From an uncultured Dehalococcoidia bacterium (lineage in GTDB: Bacteria; Chloroflexota; Dehalococcoidia; Lucifugimonadales; UBA3495), in the NCBI GenBank assembly GCA_951812535.1, contig CATOSK010000007.1, forward strand, positions 1-64,000: DNA of 64,000 nt. The letters run 5' to 3'. The position numbers and the translations under genes were made by a program. Within the stretch, counting starts at the first letter, position 1. The number at the start of each line of letters is the position of its first letter. Below, piece after piece: positions 53,695 to 62,120 of the stretch. A model generated the notes under the pieces. The model was not told the DNA's origin. It made no database searches and saw nothing but the letters and a program-made list of their open reading frames with translations.

Positions 53695-55686
53695 ATGTTC
53701 GGTCCGAAGTGGCGGGTCTGGGTGGACTGGAACGGCAACGGCGTCTGGGGCGAGGCCGGTGAGGATGTGGCCCCCTGGACAACGGGGCTGCACTGGGAGT
53801 GGGGCCGCAGCGCGGGCAGCGAGCGGTGCCCTCCGGCCCGCCTGGACCTGGACCTGCGGAACGGCGATCACCGGTTCTCGCCGCCCAACGCCGGCTCCCC
53901 TCTGTCGGGAAGCCTGGCGCAGGGACGGAAGGTGTGGGCGCAGATGGCGTGGCCCTGGGACGACTTCGTGGGCTCCATTGGAGAGAGTCTCGCTGACCGC
54001 ATCCTGCCGGTCGGCGGGGACCTGGCCTGGAAGAAGCAGAACCTGGGGGACAATGGCTTCCGGCTGGCCGGCGGCCATGTGGAAGCGGTAACGGGAACCG
54101 GCGCCCACGCCGTCCATACCGTCGACTTCGGGGACGGCGACGCCTTCGTGGGATTGCACTTCACGCGCCATTCCGATGGACACGCCGGGCTGGTCCTGCG
54201 GGCCCACAACCCCTTCAACTACCTCCGCATCCGGTTCGGCGCCAACGCTACGGTGCTGGAGCGGGTGCTCTACGGCGTGGCGGTCAACATCCGCTCCGGG
54301 GATGCGCTGGTGGCCGGGGTGGAGCACTTCGTCGAGTTGGAAATGCACGGGCCGTCCATCCGGCTGTTCGCCACCGGCCTGGCGACGGGGAGCATAGTCC
54401 GGCAGGAAATCCTCGACGGAGGCGGCGCCGCGTCCAACGGGACGGCTACCCGACACGGTCTGTGGCACGACGGAAGTCCGGCAGCAGGGTCCGGGGGCGA
54501 CCGCTGGGCCCATTTCGGGGGATGGCGCAGCTTTTTCCATGGCTCGGTGGAGAGCATCACGCCGCGGCCGGAACGGAGCCAGCAGTCCTGCCGCCTGCTG
54601 GCCCACGACGGTCTGCATGGGCTGGATAAAACGCTCCTGTTCACCCTGTTGACCGGCCGGAACCTGGCATCCGGCGGCATCGCCAACGAGGTGCTGACCC
54701 GGGCGGGATTCAGTCCCAACGACCGGGAACTGGACCAGGGAAGGACGCTGGTGGCTTCCGGCCCACGGGCCCTGTGGCGTCTCTCGGCCCGGCGGGCGTT
54801 GGACCGGCTGCAGGACGAAGAAGACGGCCTGATATATATAGACGGGCGGGGACGCCTGCGGCTGGAGGCATCCGGTCACCGGGGCGGGGGCTCCCACCTG
54901 TCCTCCCGCGCCGTGTTCGGGACCCGGGCGGGAGACGGCCCCTACGTGTCGGACCTGGCATGGAGCGACGGCGCTGGCAGGGTGGAGAACCGCACCACCT
55001 TCCGGTTCCGCTCGCTGGATGACCAGGGCGCGGAGGAGGTGTGGCGGCTGCGGGACACTCCGGCCATCCCGCCGGGGGAGTCGCAGGACTTCCTGGCCGA
55101 GAGTTCGTCCTACGAGGCGGTGGATGCCATCCGGGTCCCCGCGGCGGGGACGGACTACACCGCCAACGCCCAGGCGGACGGTTCCGGCGCGGACATGACC
55201 GCCGAGCTGACGGTCACCCTGCCGTCGCAGGCGGATTTCCAGGGGAGGGGGACGGTGGTGAGGGCGGTCAACGGCAGCGCCTCCAAGACCGCCTACGTCA
55301 CCCTCCTGAAACTCCGGGCGGGCAACGCCTACCGGGAGGCGGAAGCTACGATCTACGAGGCGTCCGACGCAGACAGCCGCCGGAAGCACGGGGAACGCTC
55401 CCGGGAGGTGGACTGCCTCTTCATCGACAACTACGCGACGGCCCGGGAAGCGGCCGAGGCCCGCCTGTCCCGCCGCAAAGACCCGGGGCCGTGGTTGTCC
55501 CTGGCCATCCCCAACGGCGACGGCGCGAACCTGTCCCAGGTGGTCCACCGGGTGCTGTCTGACCGCATCAGGGTGGTCTACGGGGATATGGGCATTGACC
55601 GGGAGTTTTTCATCGAAGGTATGGCGCTGGATGCGGTGGCGTCGACTGGCGAGGTCACCGCCCGCTGGCAGGTCAGCGGAGCGTAG
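53695..55686 (+). CDS. Large phage tail/baseplate-like protein
   Basis: A 663-residue protein. The start (FGPKWRVWVDWNGNGVWGE) is a motif of tail proteins in domesticated and free phages. A jelly-roll/LamG-like stretch occupies about 100-240 (FVGLHFTRHSDGHAGLVLRAHNPFNYLRIRF), and a tail-hub-like region follows (TLLTGRNLASGGIANEVLTRAG, RRALDRLQDEEDGLIYIDGRGR). The C-terminal part ends FFIEGMALDAVASTGEVTARWQVS, typical of baseplate hub proteins. ATG at 53695 follows GGAGGAG. It could be the adhesion or hub element of the particle. Confidence 0.65.
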   Translation: MFGPKWRVWVDWNGNGVWGEAGEDVAPWTTGLHWEWGRSAGSERCPPARLDLDLRNGDHRFSPPNAGSPLSGSLAQGRKVWAQMAWPWDDFVGSIGESLADRILPVGGDLAWKKQNLGDNGFRLAGGHVEAVTGTGAHAVHTVDFGDGDAFVGLHFTRHSDGHAGLVLRAHNPFNYLRIRFGANATVLERVLYGVAVNIRSGDALVAGVEHFVELEMHGPSIRLFATGLATGSIVRQEILDGGGAASNGTATRHGLWHDGSPAAGSGGDRWAHFGGWRSFFHGSVESITPRPERSQQSCRLLAHDGLHGLDKTLLFTLLTGRNLASGGIANEVLTRAGFSPNDRELDQGRTLVASGPRALWRLSARRALDRLQDEEDGLIYIDGRGRLRLEASGHRGGGSHLSSRAVFGTRAGDGPYVSDLAWSDGAGRVENRTTFRFRSLDDQGAEEVWRLRDTPAIPPGESQDFLAESSSYEAVDAIRVPAAGTDYTANAQADGSGADMTAELTVTLPSQADFQGRGTVVRAVNGSASKTAYVTLLKLRAGNAYREAEATIYEASDADSRRKHGERSREVDCLFIDNYATAREAAEARLSRRKDPGPWLSLAIPNGDGANLSQVVHRVLSDRIRVVYGDMGIDREFFIEGMALDAVASTGEVTARWQVSGA

Positions 55687-55804
55687 CAACTTTCCATGCC
55701 GGCCCCAACCGGGCACGAAGCAAACGAACCCTTCTTTCAGGGGGTTTGGGGGATACATCCCCCAACGTAACCCCGGTCACCCCCACCATCACAGGAGGTC
55801 AACT

Positions 55805-56104
55805 TTGGTATCGACACAGGACTTTGCCCGCGAGGTGTGGGTGTCGCTGGAAAACATCCGGGAGAGATTGGCGGTGGTGGATACGGAAATCCGCCACGCC
55901 CGCCGGGACCTGGTCCGCCTGGAAGGGGCGCTGGCGTCCCACCTGGAACGCCACAACCGCTCCAACGGCGGCGGCAGCAGCGGAGACGACTCCGGCGAGA
56001 ACGTGGTCAACCTTCGCTTCAACCGCAAGCTCCTGGGCGGCAGCGCCGCCGGAGCCGTAGCCGCCGTCACGGCAGCCCTGGGTAGGGTGTTGGGGTGGTG
56101 GTAG
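55805..56104 (+). CDS. Small coiled-coil protein with C-terminal membrane segment
   Basis: A 99-residue protein. Residues 8-52 form a coiled coil (VWVSLENIRERLAVVDTEIR), a Gly/Ser/Asn-rich hinge follows, and the last 24 residues (LLGGSAAGAVAAVTAALGR) form one hydrophobic segment. Its place at the end of the structural genes suggests a holin- or spanin-like or anchoring role. TTG at 55805 with AGGAGG six bases before it. No lysin gene is adjacent. Confidence 0.55.
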   Translation: MVSTQDFAREVWVSLENIRERLAVVDTEIRHARRDLVRLEGALASHLERHNRSNGGGSSGDDSGENVVNLRFNRKLLGGSAAGAVAAVTAALGRVLGWW

Positions 56105-56359
56105 CGGGGGATACCGGCGGCAAGATCGGACGTTGAGTCTTAGGAATGCTACAATTAAGTACGGAACGTTATTACTGTAAAGAGGCTGGAACCCGTGGTT
56201 GAGCCTCTGATTGACAGGTAGATCGAGGCTGATGTACTGCCCTGCAACGCGTCAAGCTCGTAATTCCGCAAGTTAAGCGGCGATCAGATCCGCCTCCACC
56301 AGGTTAGCGATACTGCAGGCCAACGGACCTCGCGAACCAATCACTTCTCAGGCTTACGA
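56105..56359. other. Intergenic region after the capsid module
   Basis: About 255 bases of lower-GC DNA without a gene. It contains a 7-base inverted repeat, AGAGGCT (56181-56187) and AGCCTCT (56202-56208), and the candidate promoter at 56211. No tRNA or attachment site was recognised. Confidence 0.5.
56211..56238 (+). promoter_or_regulatory. Probable promoter of the DUF6941 operon
   Basis: TTGACA (56211-56216), 16-base spacer, TGTACT (56233-56238). A 7-base inverted repeat ends three bases before the -35. Confidence 0.45.
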
Positions 56360-56785
56360 ATGCAGGAAAATGGTCATCACGCCCCAACGCCGGTACCGGT
56401 TGCATTCCTGCTCTGCGATCAGATCATCGTCGAAGCAGGATCAGGGAAGAAGACCATTGTTGGGGTGTTCGATCGCGTTGGTGTTCGACAGTTTCCCGCT
56501 ACTCACAGCCCAGCTTGGCTGTACATCAGGGTGATTGATTGTGAGGGGGAGTACGAGCATCGAATTGAATACGTGCAAGTAGCCACCCAGAAAATACTTG
56601 CTCGAGCGAATGGCACGGCTACTAGCAAGAACCGACACGTATATGCTGAGTTCGTGCTTCCCTGTCCGCCGTTACAATTGCCAGAGCCTGGCGAATACGA
56701 ATTCAGGCTTTGGTTGAACGAAAAATTCATCAGCAGAGTACGTGTCACGGCACATCCGGTTTCAGGAACGGAGGAAGGGCAATGA
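56360..56785 (+). CDS. DUF6941 family protein
   Basis: A 141-residue beta-rich protein. VAFLLCDQIIVEAGSGKKTIVGVFDRVGVRQFPA near the start and GEYEFRLWLNEKFISRVRV at the end follow the DUF6941 pattern, whose function is unknown. The middle contains WLYIRVIDCEGEY. GC is lower than the neighbours. Its stop overlaps the start of the HicB-like gene by four bases (ATGA), so the three following genes are translated as one unit. The Shine-Dalgarno sequence is weak. Confidence 0.7.
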   Translation: MQENGHHAPTPVPVAFLLCDQIIVEAGSGKKTIVGVFDRVGVRQFPATHSPAWLYIRVIDCEGEYEHRIEYVQVATQKILARANGTATSKNRHVYAEFVLPCPPLQLPEPGEYEFRLWLNEKFISRVRVTAHPVSGTEEGQ

Positions 56786-57246
56786 CGGCAATCCCATCAG
56801 TTAGGGTGCTGGGCCCAGGCACCACCGAAGCCCAAGAACACAGTATTGAAAACGAAACCAACTCGGAATCGATATCCCACGATGGGCAGGAGGTACAAGG
56901 ATCTTTGGCGATGCCGGATCGCCAGACCGAACAGCCTTCCCACCGGAATACTCCTGCCGAAAGTGCGGCGGATTATCACCATATCGCCATCGGGAGCCTC
57001 TTGGACACACGGTTGCGGATGCGTGGGACATTAACCCTGGAAATCGAACAAGAAGGGGAGTTCTATATCGCCAAGTGCGATGAACTCAACGAGTTCGGGT
57101 ACGATTACGACCCAATCGGTGCTGTGCAAGATGTTCGAGTCTCCATTGCCGAACTCTACTGGGAGTTGAAAGAAAACCAACACCGCCTCGGCGCAGATTT
57201 GACGGAGACTTGGCGAAGGTTATCGGAGTTAGTCTACGAAGCATGA
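56782..57246 (+). CDS. HicB-like antitoxin-type protein
   Basis: A 154-residue protein. The first 80 residues are low-complexity and polar. The rest resembles a HicB partial-RNase-H fold: LTLEIEQEGEFYIAKCDELNEFGYDYDPIGAVQDVRVSIAELYWELKE, with the characteristic strand pair and the helix that counts as antitoxin. No C-terminal ribbon-helix-helix is evident. It overlaps its neighbours by ATGA on both sides. The toxin role of the next gene supports an antitoxin role here. Confidence 0.6.
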   Translation: MTAIPSVRVLGPGTTEAQEHSIENETNSESISHDGQEVQGSLAMPDRQTEQPSHRNTPAESAADYHHIAIGSLLDTRLRMRGTLTLEIEQEGEFYIAKCDELNEFGYDYDPIGAVQDVRVSIAELYWELKENQHRLGADLTETWRRLSELVYEA

Positions 57247-57515
57247 CCATTCGTGCCAGGGACTTCGACCTATTGGTTCGTAAATTCGGTTTTCAGACCC
57301 GCGAATCTCGAGATATCCACGCTTGGTTTGAGCACGACGGCAAAGTCGTAGTTCGAACTAAGCGGTCTCGCACTCCCCGAAGCAGAGATCTGCCTTTCCA
57401 GCACAACATACGGCAGCAAATGAAGCTCTCCGAGGATGAACTTCGGCAGGCATTGCAATGTACGCTGGGCAAGAGCGACTACGTGGAGCTTCTTCAACGT
57501 AAGGGTGTGATTTAG
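57243..57515 (+). CDS. HicA-like toxin-type protein
   Basis: A 90-residue protein resembling HicA/YcfA double-stranded-RNA-binding toxins but longer. FDLLVRKFGFQTRESRDIHAWFEHDGKVVVRTKRSR matches the HicA core, with His in DIHAWF at the place of the catalytic His (SHHxY in classic HicA). The C-terminal 40 residues (IRQQMKLSEDELRQALQCTL, SDYVELLQRKGVI) are an extra helical part. The ATG at 57243 overlaps the HicB-like stop. Order antitoxin-toxin is the reverse of the most common hicAB order. Confidence 0.6.
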   Translation: MTIRARDFDLLVRKFGFQTRESRDIHAWFEHDGKVVVRTKRSRTPRSRDLPFQHNIRQQMKLSEDELRQALQCTLGKSDYVELLQRKGVI

Positions 57516-57712
57516 CCTCCCCCTTCCTTGTCCCTCCCCTCCCAACGGGGGTATCATAAGCGGACGATTCCCCCGGGTTTTCCGTTAAGCAGAGCCCTCA
57601 GCCCCCTTGGCCAAGCTTGCGCCCGCGTAGGCGGGCGTTACCCGAATTGGGGGCGGAAGCGCCGGCCTTTTGGGACAAACCCCTCCAATTTTCACCCTTG
57701 GGAGGTCCTGTT

Positions 57713-59212
57713 TTGCCCGATAAAGTTTATGACGTGATAGTCGTGGGGGCCGGCAACGCCGCCCTCAGCGCGGCCATCGCCGCCAGGGAACGCAGCGAAG
57801 ACATCCTGGTCGTCGAGAAGGCCCCGGAATACTTCCGGGGCGGCAACACCTACTTCACCGGCGGCATCATCCGCTTCGCCTTCGACGGCATCGACGACAT
57901 CAAGGCCCTCATCCCCGACATGTCCGAGGCCGAGGAATCCTCCATCGAGGTCGGCAGCTACACCGAGGATGACTACTACGATGACATGATGCGGGTCACC
58001 CACGGTCTGACCGACCCGGAGCTGGCCCAGATCCTCGTCAGCCAGTCCCATCCGACGATGAAGTGGCTCCAGGAACACGGGGTCCGGTTCGTCCTGTCCT
58101 TCGGACGCCAGGCCTTCAAGGATGGCGACAAGTTCCGCTTCTGGGGCGGGCTGGTCGTCGAGGCCGTCGGCGCGGGCAAGGGCCTGTCCGACCAGCAGTT
58201 CGACGTCTGCCAGCGCATGGGAGTGGATGTCCGCTACGCCACCCAGGGCGTCAACCTCATCCAGGACCAGAAGGGACGGGTCAGCGGCCTGCGGGTGCTG
58301 GGGCCCGACGGCTTCGAGGACATCCAGGCCCGTTCCGTTGTACTGGCCGCGGGCGGATTCGAGGCCAACGCCGAGATGCGCTGCCGCTACCTCGGCCCCG
58401 GCTGGGAGACGGTCAAGGTGCGGGGCATCCCCTACAACACCGGCGACGGCATCCGCATGGCCCTCGACGTGGGCGCCCAGTCCCACGGCCACTGGAGCAG
58501 CTGCCACGCGGTGGCCTGGGACATGAACGCTCCCGCCTTCGGCGACCGGGTAATCACCGAGCTCTTCCAGAAGCACTCCTACCCCTTCGGTCTCATCGTC
58601 AACCTCAACGGCGAGCGGTTCCTGGACGAAGGGCTGGACTTCCGCAACTACACCTACGTCACCTACGGGCGGGCCCTGCTGACCCAGCCCCAGGGCCTGG
58701 CCTTCCAGGTCTTCGACGAGAAGGTCAAGCACCTGCTCCGCGACGAGTACTGGATCTCCCAGGCCACCATGGCCCAGGCCAACACCCTGGAGGAACTGGC
58801 GGCGCGGCTGGACATCGACCCGCAGGGACTGGTCAACACCGTCAACGAGTACAACGCCGCCGTCCAGACGGATATTCCCTACAACCCCACCGTCAAGGAC
58901 GGCCGCCGCACCGAGGGGCTGGCGGTGGACAAGACCAACTGGGCCGAGACCATCGACACGCCTCCCTACTACGGCTGGGCGGTGACCACGGGCATATCCT
59001 TCACCTTTGGCGGAGTCAAGATCAACAACCGGGGGCAGGTCGTGACCAACGCCCAGGAACCCATCCCCGGCCTCTACGCCGCCGGCGAAATGGTCGGCGG
59101 ACTCTTCTACTACAACTACCCCGGCGGCTCCGGCCTGTCCGCGGGAATGGTCTTCGGCCGCCTCTCCGGCACCTCCGCCGCCGAAGACGCCAACCTCCTC
59201 AAGGACATCTAA
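57713..59212 (+). CDS. FAD-dependent tricarballylate dehydrogenase-like enzyme
   Basis: A 499-residue flavoprotein of the fumarate reductase/succinate dehydrogenase group, closest to TcuA, which oxidises tricarballylate to cis-aconitate. FAD-binding GAGNAALSAAIAARE (11-25) and VVEKAPEYFRGGNTYFTGG, SVVLAAGGFEAN in the middle, and the C-terminal FGGVKINNRGQV, GLYAAGEMVGGLFYYNYPGGSGLSAGMVFGR. The start is a TTG at 57713 with GGGAGG seven bases before it. No tcuB or tcuC homologue is nearby. The real substrate may be another polycarboxylate or an enoate. Confidence 0.88.
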   Translation: MPDKVYDVIVVGAGNAALSAAIAARERSEDILVVEKAPEYFRGGNTYFTGGIIRFAFDGIDDIKALIPDMSEAEESSIEVGSYTEDDYYDDMMRVTHGLTDPELAQILVSQSHPTMKWLQEHGVRFVLSFGRQAFKDGDKFRFWGGLVVEAVGAGKGLSDQQFDVCQRMGVDVRYATQGVNLIQDQKGRVSGLRVLGPDGFEDIQARSVVLAAGGFEANAEMRCRYLGPGWETVKVRGIPYNTGDGIRMALDVGAQSHGHWSSCHAVAWDMNAPAFGDRVITELFQKHSYPFGLIVNLNGERFLDEGLDFRNYTYVTYGRALLTQPQGLAFQVFDEKVKHLLRDEYWISQATMAQANTLEELAARLDIDPQGLVNTVNEYNAAVQTDIPYNPTVKDGRRTEGLAVDKTNWAETIDTPPYYGWAVTTGISFTFGGVKINNRGQVVTNAQEPIPGLYAAGEMVGGLFYYNYPGGSGLSAGMVFGRLSGTSAAEDANLLKDI

Positions 59213-59227
59213 GGGGGAGGTCACGCT

Positions 59228-59716
59228 TTGGCGGACTACGATTTGTTCATCAACGGGATATTCCGCAGTGTTCTGGAAGAGATACTGGAAACTCAGTCTG
59301 TTAATCCCGACCATACGCTCTTCCTACAGCCATATAAGGGCGTTCCTATAGCAATGCTTAGGGACAACCCTCCATCAGTTGAAGACCCGGTCAAACTCTA
59401 CGCGTCCACTAGTGATGAGCTCGGCTCCGTTTCCTATACCGCCGAAATAGTCGGATGGGAGGATAAGACGAAGTTATCTCAGGGGCGGCGGGCTGAGGTA
59501 GAGAGGTCGCTTGATTCCCTGCAGCCCAATGAAGGTGGGTTGTACAACTACTCAAGTTCGGGCAAGTCCAGCTTGAATCTGATAAGCATAAGACGGCTGG
59601 TCAAGTTGCTCAATCCGTTTCCCGTTGCTGAGTTAATCAAGGCTAGTGACGACAAGCCGTATGGTATACGTAGCCAACCCGGCGGTTGGTCGCCTGTGCG
59701 GAAAAGGGACACCTAA
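59228..59716 (+). CDS. Hypothetical protein, lower-GC
   Basis: A 162-residue protein I do not recognise. It begins MADYDLFINGIFRSVLEEIL and includes LFLQPYKGVPIAMLRDNP and VSYTAEIVGWEDKTKLSQ, a beta-rich part that loosely resembles EVE/ASCH-type RNA-binding domains, then a C-terminal helix with Ser/Asn-rich stretches. It lies 15 bases after the TcuA-like gene but has lower GC, so it is probably part of the accessory block with the ATPase pair. TTG at 59228, GGGGGAGG upstream. Confidence 0.5.
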   Translation: MADYDLFINGIFRSVLEEILETQSVNPDHTLFLQPYKGVPIAMLRDNPPSVEDPVKLYASTSDELGSVSYTAEIVGWEDKTKLSQGRRAEVERSLDSLQPNEGGLYNYSSSGKSSLNLISIRRLVKLLNPFPVAELIKASDDKPYGIRSQPGGWSPVRKRDT

Positions 59717-59774
59717 CGGAGAACCCACCGGTCCTACCTAGGTGCCTGACCGGACCGGCGGGACACCCCACACC

Positions 59775-60767
59775 ATGATCGAAACCCTCGAAATCACCAA
59801 CTTCAAGTCGGTGAAGCACCTGACGCTTCCCTGCAAGCGGTTCAACGTCTTCATCGGCGAACCCAACACCGGCAAATCCAACATCCTGGAGGCGCTGGGC
59901 CTGGTGTCGTTTGTGGGAGCCTGGCAATACCAGCCTGGCATCAAGCTGGACGGATTTGTCCGGCATGAGCGAATGTCCAACCTGTTCTACGATGAGCAGG
60001 TGGCGGAGCCGCTGAGCGTGCGGTGCGACGATGCGGCCCTGGTTCTGGCGTACCGGGACGGATGCTATCGCGGCGAGTACACCAGCGCAGGGGAGACAGC
60101 GGCCGCGATCTCGGGAGACCGGCGCACCATTACTGAGGTGGACTGTTCCCGGGAAGAGACACTGGCCCCGGTCAGGTTTTACCGCTCTCCCGCCACCGGG
60201 AATTTCCAGCCCTCCTCCTGCGATTACCTGCTGCCCCCGAATGGCAGCAACCTGCCTTCGCTGCTGATGCGGAACGCCGAACTGCGGCACACCATCAACC
60301 TTCCCTACAAGGCATTGGGGCTCCGGTTGGAAGCGGGGTCACAAGAGAACAAGATCGAAGTCGTCAGGAAAAGCGACGGTGCAACAATCTCTTACCCTTA
60401 CTCCCAGACTTCGGAGACGCTGCAGCGCCATTCCTTCTATATAGCGGCCATCGACTCAAACCGGGCTGCGGTTCTGGTATTCGAAGAACCGGAGAGCCAC
60501 ACCTTTTCACCCGATGCAGTTTTCCTCGCTGAAGTCATCGCCCGGGATGATGATGAGAACCAGTATTTCATCACCACCCATAGTCCCGATTTCCTGATGA
60601 CGCTGTTGTGCAAGGCGCCGCAGGATGATCTGGCAATCAACATCGTTCACCATGACGATTACTTGACCAAGGTGAAACAGCTTTCGCCGGAGGACCTGCC
60701 TGAACTGTTTGAGCTGGACGTTTTCTCCAACCTGGAGCGGTACCTGAAACCTTGGCTTTATACGTAG
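59775..60767 (+). CDS. AAA15/OLD-like ATPase
   Basis: A 330-residue ABC-type ATPase of the OLD/RecF-like group. The domain starts MIETLEITNFKSVKHLTL, Walker A is GEPNTGKSNILEALG (32-46), Walker B is AAVLVFEEPESHTF, and the downstream TTHSPDFL is the switch His motif. There is no Toprim domain in this protein, unlike OLD and GajA. The stop overlaps the next gene by 16 bases. The following gene has a Toprim-like acidic pattern, so the pair looks like a split OLD or PARIS-like system. ATG at 59775 begins the domain. Confidence 0.85.
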   Translation: MIETLEITNFKSVKHLTLPCKRFNVFIGEPNTGKSNILEALGLVSFVGAWQYQPGIKLDGFVRHERMSNLFYDEQVAEPLSVRCDDAALVLAYRDGCYRGEYTSAGETAAAISGDRRTITEVDCSREETLAPVRFYRSPATGNFQPSSCDYLLPPNGSNLPSLLMRNAELRHTINLPYKALGLRLEAGSQENKIEVVRKSDGATISYPYSQTSETLQRHSFYIAAIDSNRAAVLVFEEPESHTFSPDAVFLAEVIARDDDENQYFITTHSPDFLMTLLCKAPQDDLAINIVHHDDYLTKVKQLSPEDLPELFELDVFSNLERYLKPWLYT

Positions 60768-61219
60768 AATGCAAGCCCGATGAAACCCTGGCCAGAAAAT
60801 TAGTCCATCGTCGGGAGATCATCCACCTGAGAAACAAGAGCGAGGTCCTCAAGGAGCTGGAGCGCCACTCCATTGGAATTGCGATGGTTGACGAGGACCC
60901 GCTATTTGGCTCCCCAACCCAGTTGAATCGCTTCTACGCAGCCGAAGATCTGAGCGGGTTGGGGCTCCTGACAATGAAGCACCGGACCAGCGCCACCTCG
61001 GTGATTCTCATCCGCCCCAGGTTGGAAGAGTGGATCATAAGCGCGAGCCAGGAATCGGGGATCAGGTTGGACGACCGGCGGTATAACCTTCCAACCACAC
61101 CCCGAAGACTTCACCGCGAGATAACCCGAGACCTCCGCAAGCTCAACCGCCTCCTCGACGACCTCCTCTCCGCCCAATCACCCCGCCTCCTCCGCCTCCA
61201 AACCCTCCTTGCCGGATAG
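60752..61219 (+). CDS. Small Toprim-like partner of the ATPase
   Basis: A 155-residue protein. The first strand ends in an acidic residue (LYVECKPDETLARKLV), and about 40 residues later comes IAMVDEDPLFGSP with D-x-D. An early Glu followed by DxD is the order found in Toprim nucleases. The C-terminal half is helical and basic (RLHREITRDLRKLNRLLDDL). It overlaps the ATPase gene by 16 bases and starts with TTG at 60752 (an in-frame start for which the ribosome binding site lies in the ATPase gene). PARIS systems also pair an AAA15 ATPase with a Toprim-type (DUF4435) effector, but this one is shorter. Confidence 0.6.
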   Translation: MALYVECKPDETLARKLVHRREIIHLRNKSEVLKELERHSIGIAMVDEDPLFGSPTQLNRFYAAEDLSGLGLLTMKHRTSATSVILIRPRLEEWIISASQESGIRLDDRRYNLPTTPRRLHREITRDLRKLNRLLDDLLSAQSPRLLRLQTLLAG

Positions 61220-61265
61220 TTCCCCAACTCCCCACCCCCATCCATTCCCCCAGGAGCGTCCTCCC

Positions 61266-62120
61266 ATGACCACCCCTTCCGACCGAACCGACCTCCTCGA
61301 ACGCGAGGCCCGAGAACTCCTCGCCTTCCTCCAGACCCTCTCCCCGGAGGCATGGCATACCCCCAGCGCCTGCGCGGGATGGACCGTCGGCGACGTGGTG
61401 GGCCACCTGACCAGCGTCGACTTCGCCAACCGTCTGCTGCGGGGATTGGACGGCGACTACTCCCCGCCCGAGGGGTCTCCTCCCCCGGAGCGCCACGACG
61501 AGGACGCCTTCGCCCGCAGCATCTACCAGCGGGCCATCGACACCCGGGAACGGCTGGGGGATGGTCTCCTGGATGATTTCACCCAGCGCGTCGAAGAGGC
61601 AATATCCCTCTTCCGCCAGGTCGGCCCCGGCCAGTGGGACAACCTGGTCTACTGGCCCCCCGGCCCCATGTCGGTACAGACCCTCCTGACCCAGCGCATC
61701 GCCGAGCTGACCATGCACACGTGGGACATCCGGTCGCGGCTGGAGGACGATTACCACCTCTCCGATGGGAGCGTCGCCGCCCTGCTGGACACGGTGGACC
61801 GGGCCGCCCGCCGGGCCTTCCGGCCCGACCCCAATCTCGGCGGACGATACGCCCAGCGGTACCGGTTCCTGATCACCAGTCCCACGGAGCGGGTTTTCGA
61901 CCTGGTCCTCAGCGACGCCGTGGCGGAGATCATCCACCACCCTTCCGGCCAGTCCGATGAACCCGCCCACGTCACCTTCCAATGCGACGGCGAAGCCTGC
62001 GTCCTCATCCTCTACGGACGCCTCACCCCGGACGGCGCAGTCTACGCCCGGCGACTGTCCGTGGCGGACGGCGACGCCTACCTGGCATCATCCTTCCAGG
62101 AGAAGTTTGTTGGGGGGTAG
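61266..62120 (+). CDS. Maleylpyruvate isomerase / DinB-like protein
   Basis: A 284-residue protein of the DinB/mycothiol-dependent maleylpyruvate isomerase group. The N-terminal four-helix bundle has LLAFLQTLSPEAWHTPSACAGWTVGDVVGHLTS, with His in the metal-site helix, and later TLLTQRIAELTMHTWDIR supplies the second His pair. The C-terminal part is an SCP2-like domain (AHVTFQCDGEACVLILYGRLT). The enzyme class acts on thiol conjugates; the true substrate is unknown. Its start at 61266 has AGGAGC upstream. High GC places it with resident DNA. Confidence 0.8.
   Translation: MTTPSDRTDLLEREARELLAFLQTLSPEAWHTPSACAGWTVGDVVGHLTSVDFANRLLRGLDGDYSPPEGSPPPERHDEDAFARSIYQRAIDTRERLGDGLLDDFTQRVEEAISLFRQVGPGQWDNLVYWPPGPMSVQTLLTQRIAELTMHTWDIRSRLEDDYHLSDGSVAALLDTVDRAARRAFRPDPNLGGRYAQRYRFLITSPTERVFDLVLSDAVAEIIHHPSGQSDEPAHVTFQCDGEACVLILYGRLTPDGAVYARRLSVADGDAYLASSFQEKFVGG

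Noticed and set aside
53023..55758. A 911-codon open frame on the minus strand
   Set aside because: Antisense to the tail and baseplate genes; Arg/Pro/Gly-rich with no motif and no ribosome binding site.
56105..56359. tRNA or attachment site next to the capsid module
   Set aside because: Short inverted repeats occur but none fold as a tRNA, and no direct repeat matching the left side of the module was found.
57692..59314. A 540-codon minus-strand frame over the TcuA-like gene
   Set aside because: Mirror frame of a flavoprotein with all family motifs; Val/Gly/Asp-rich translation without domains.
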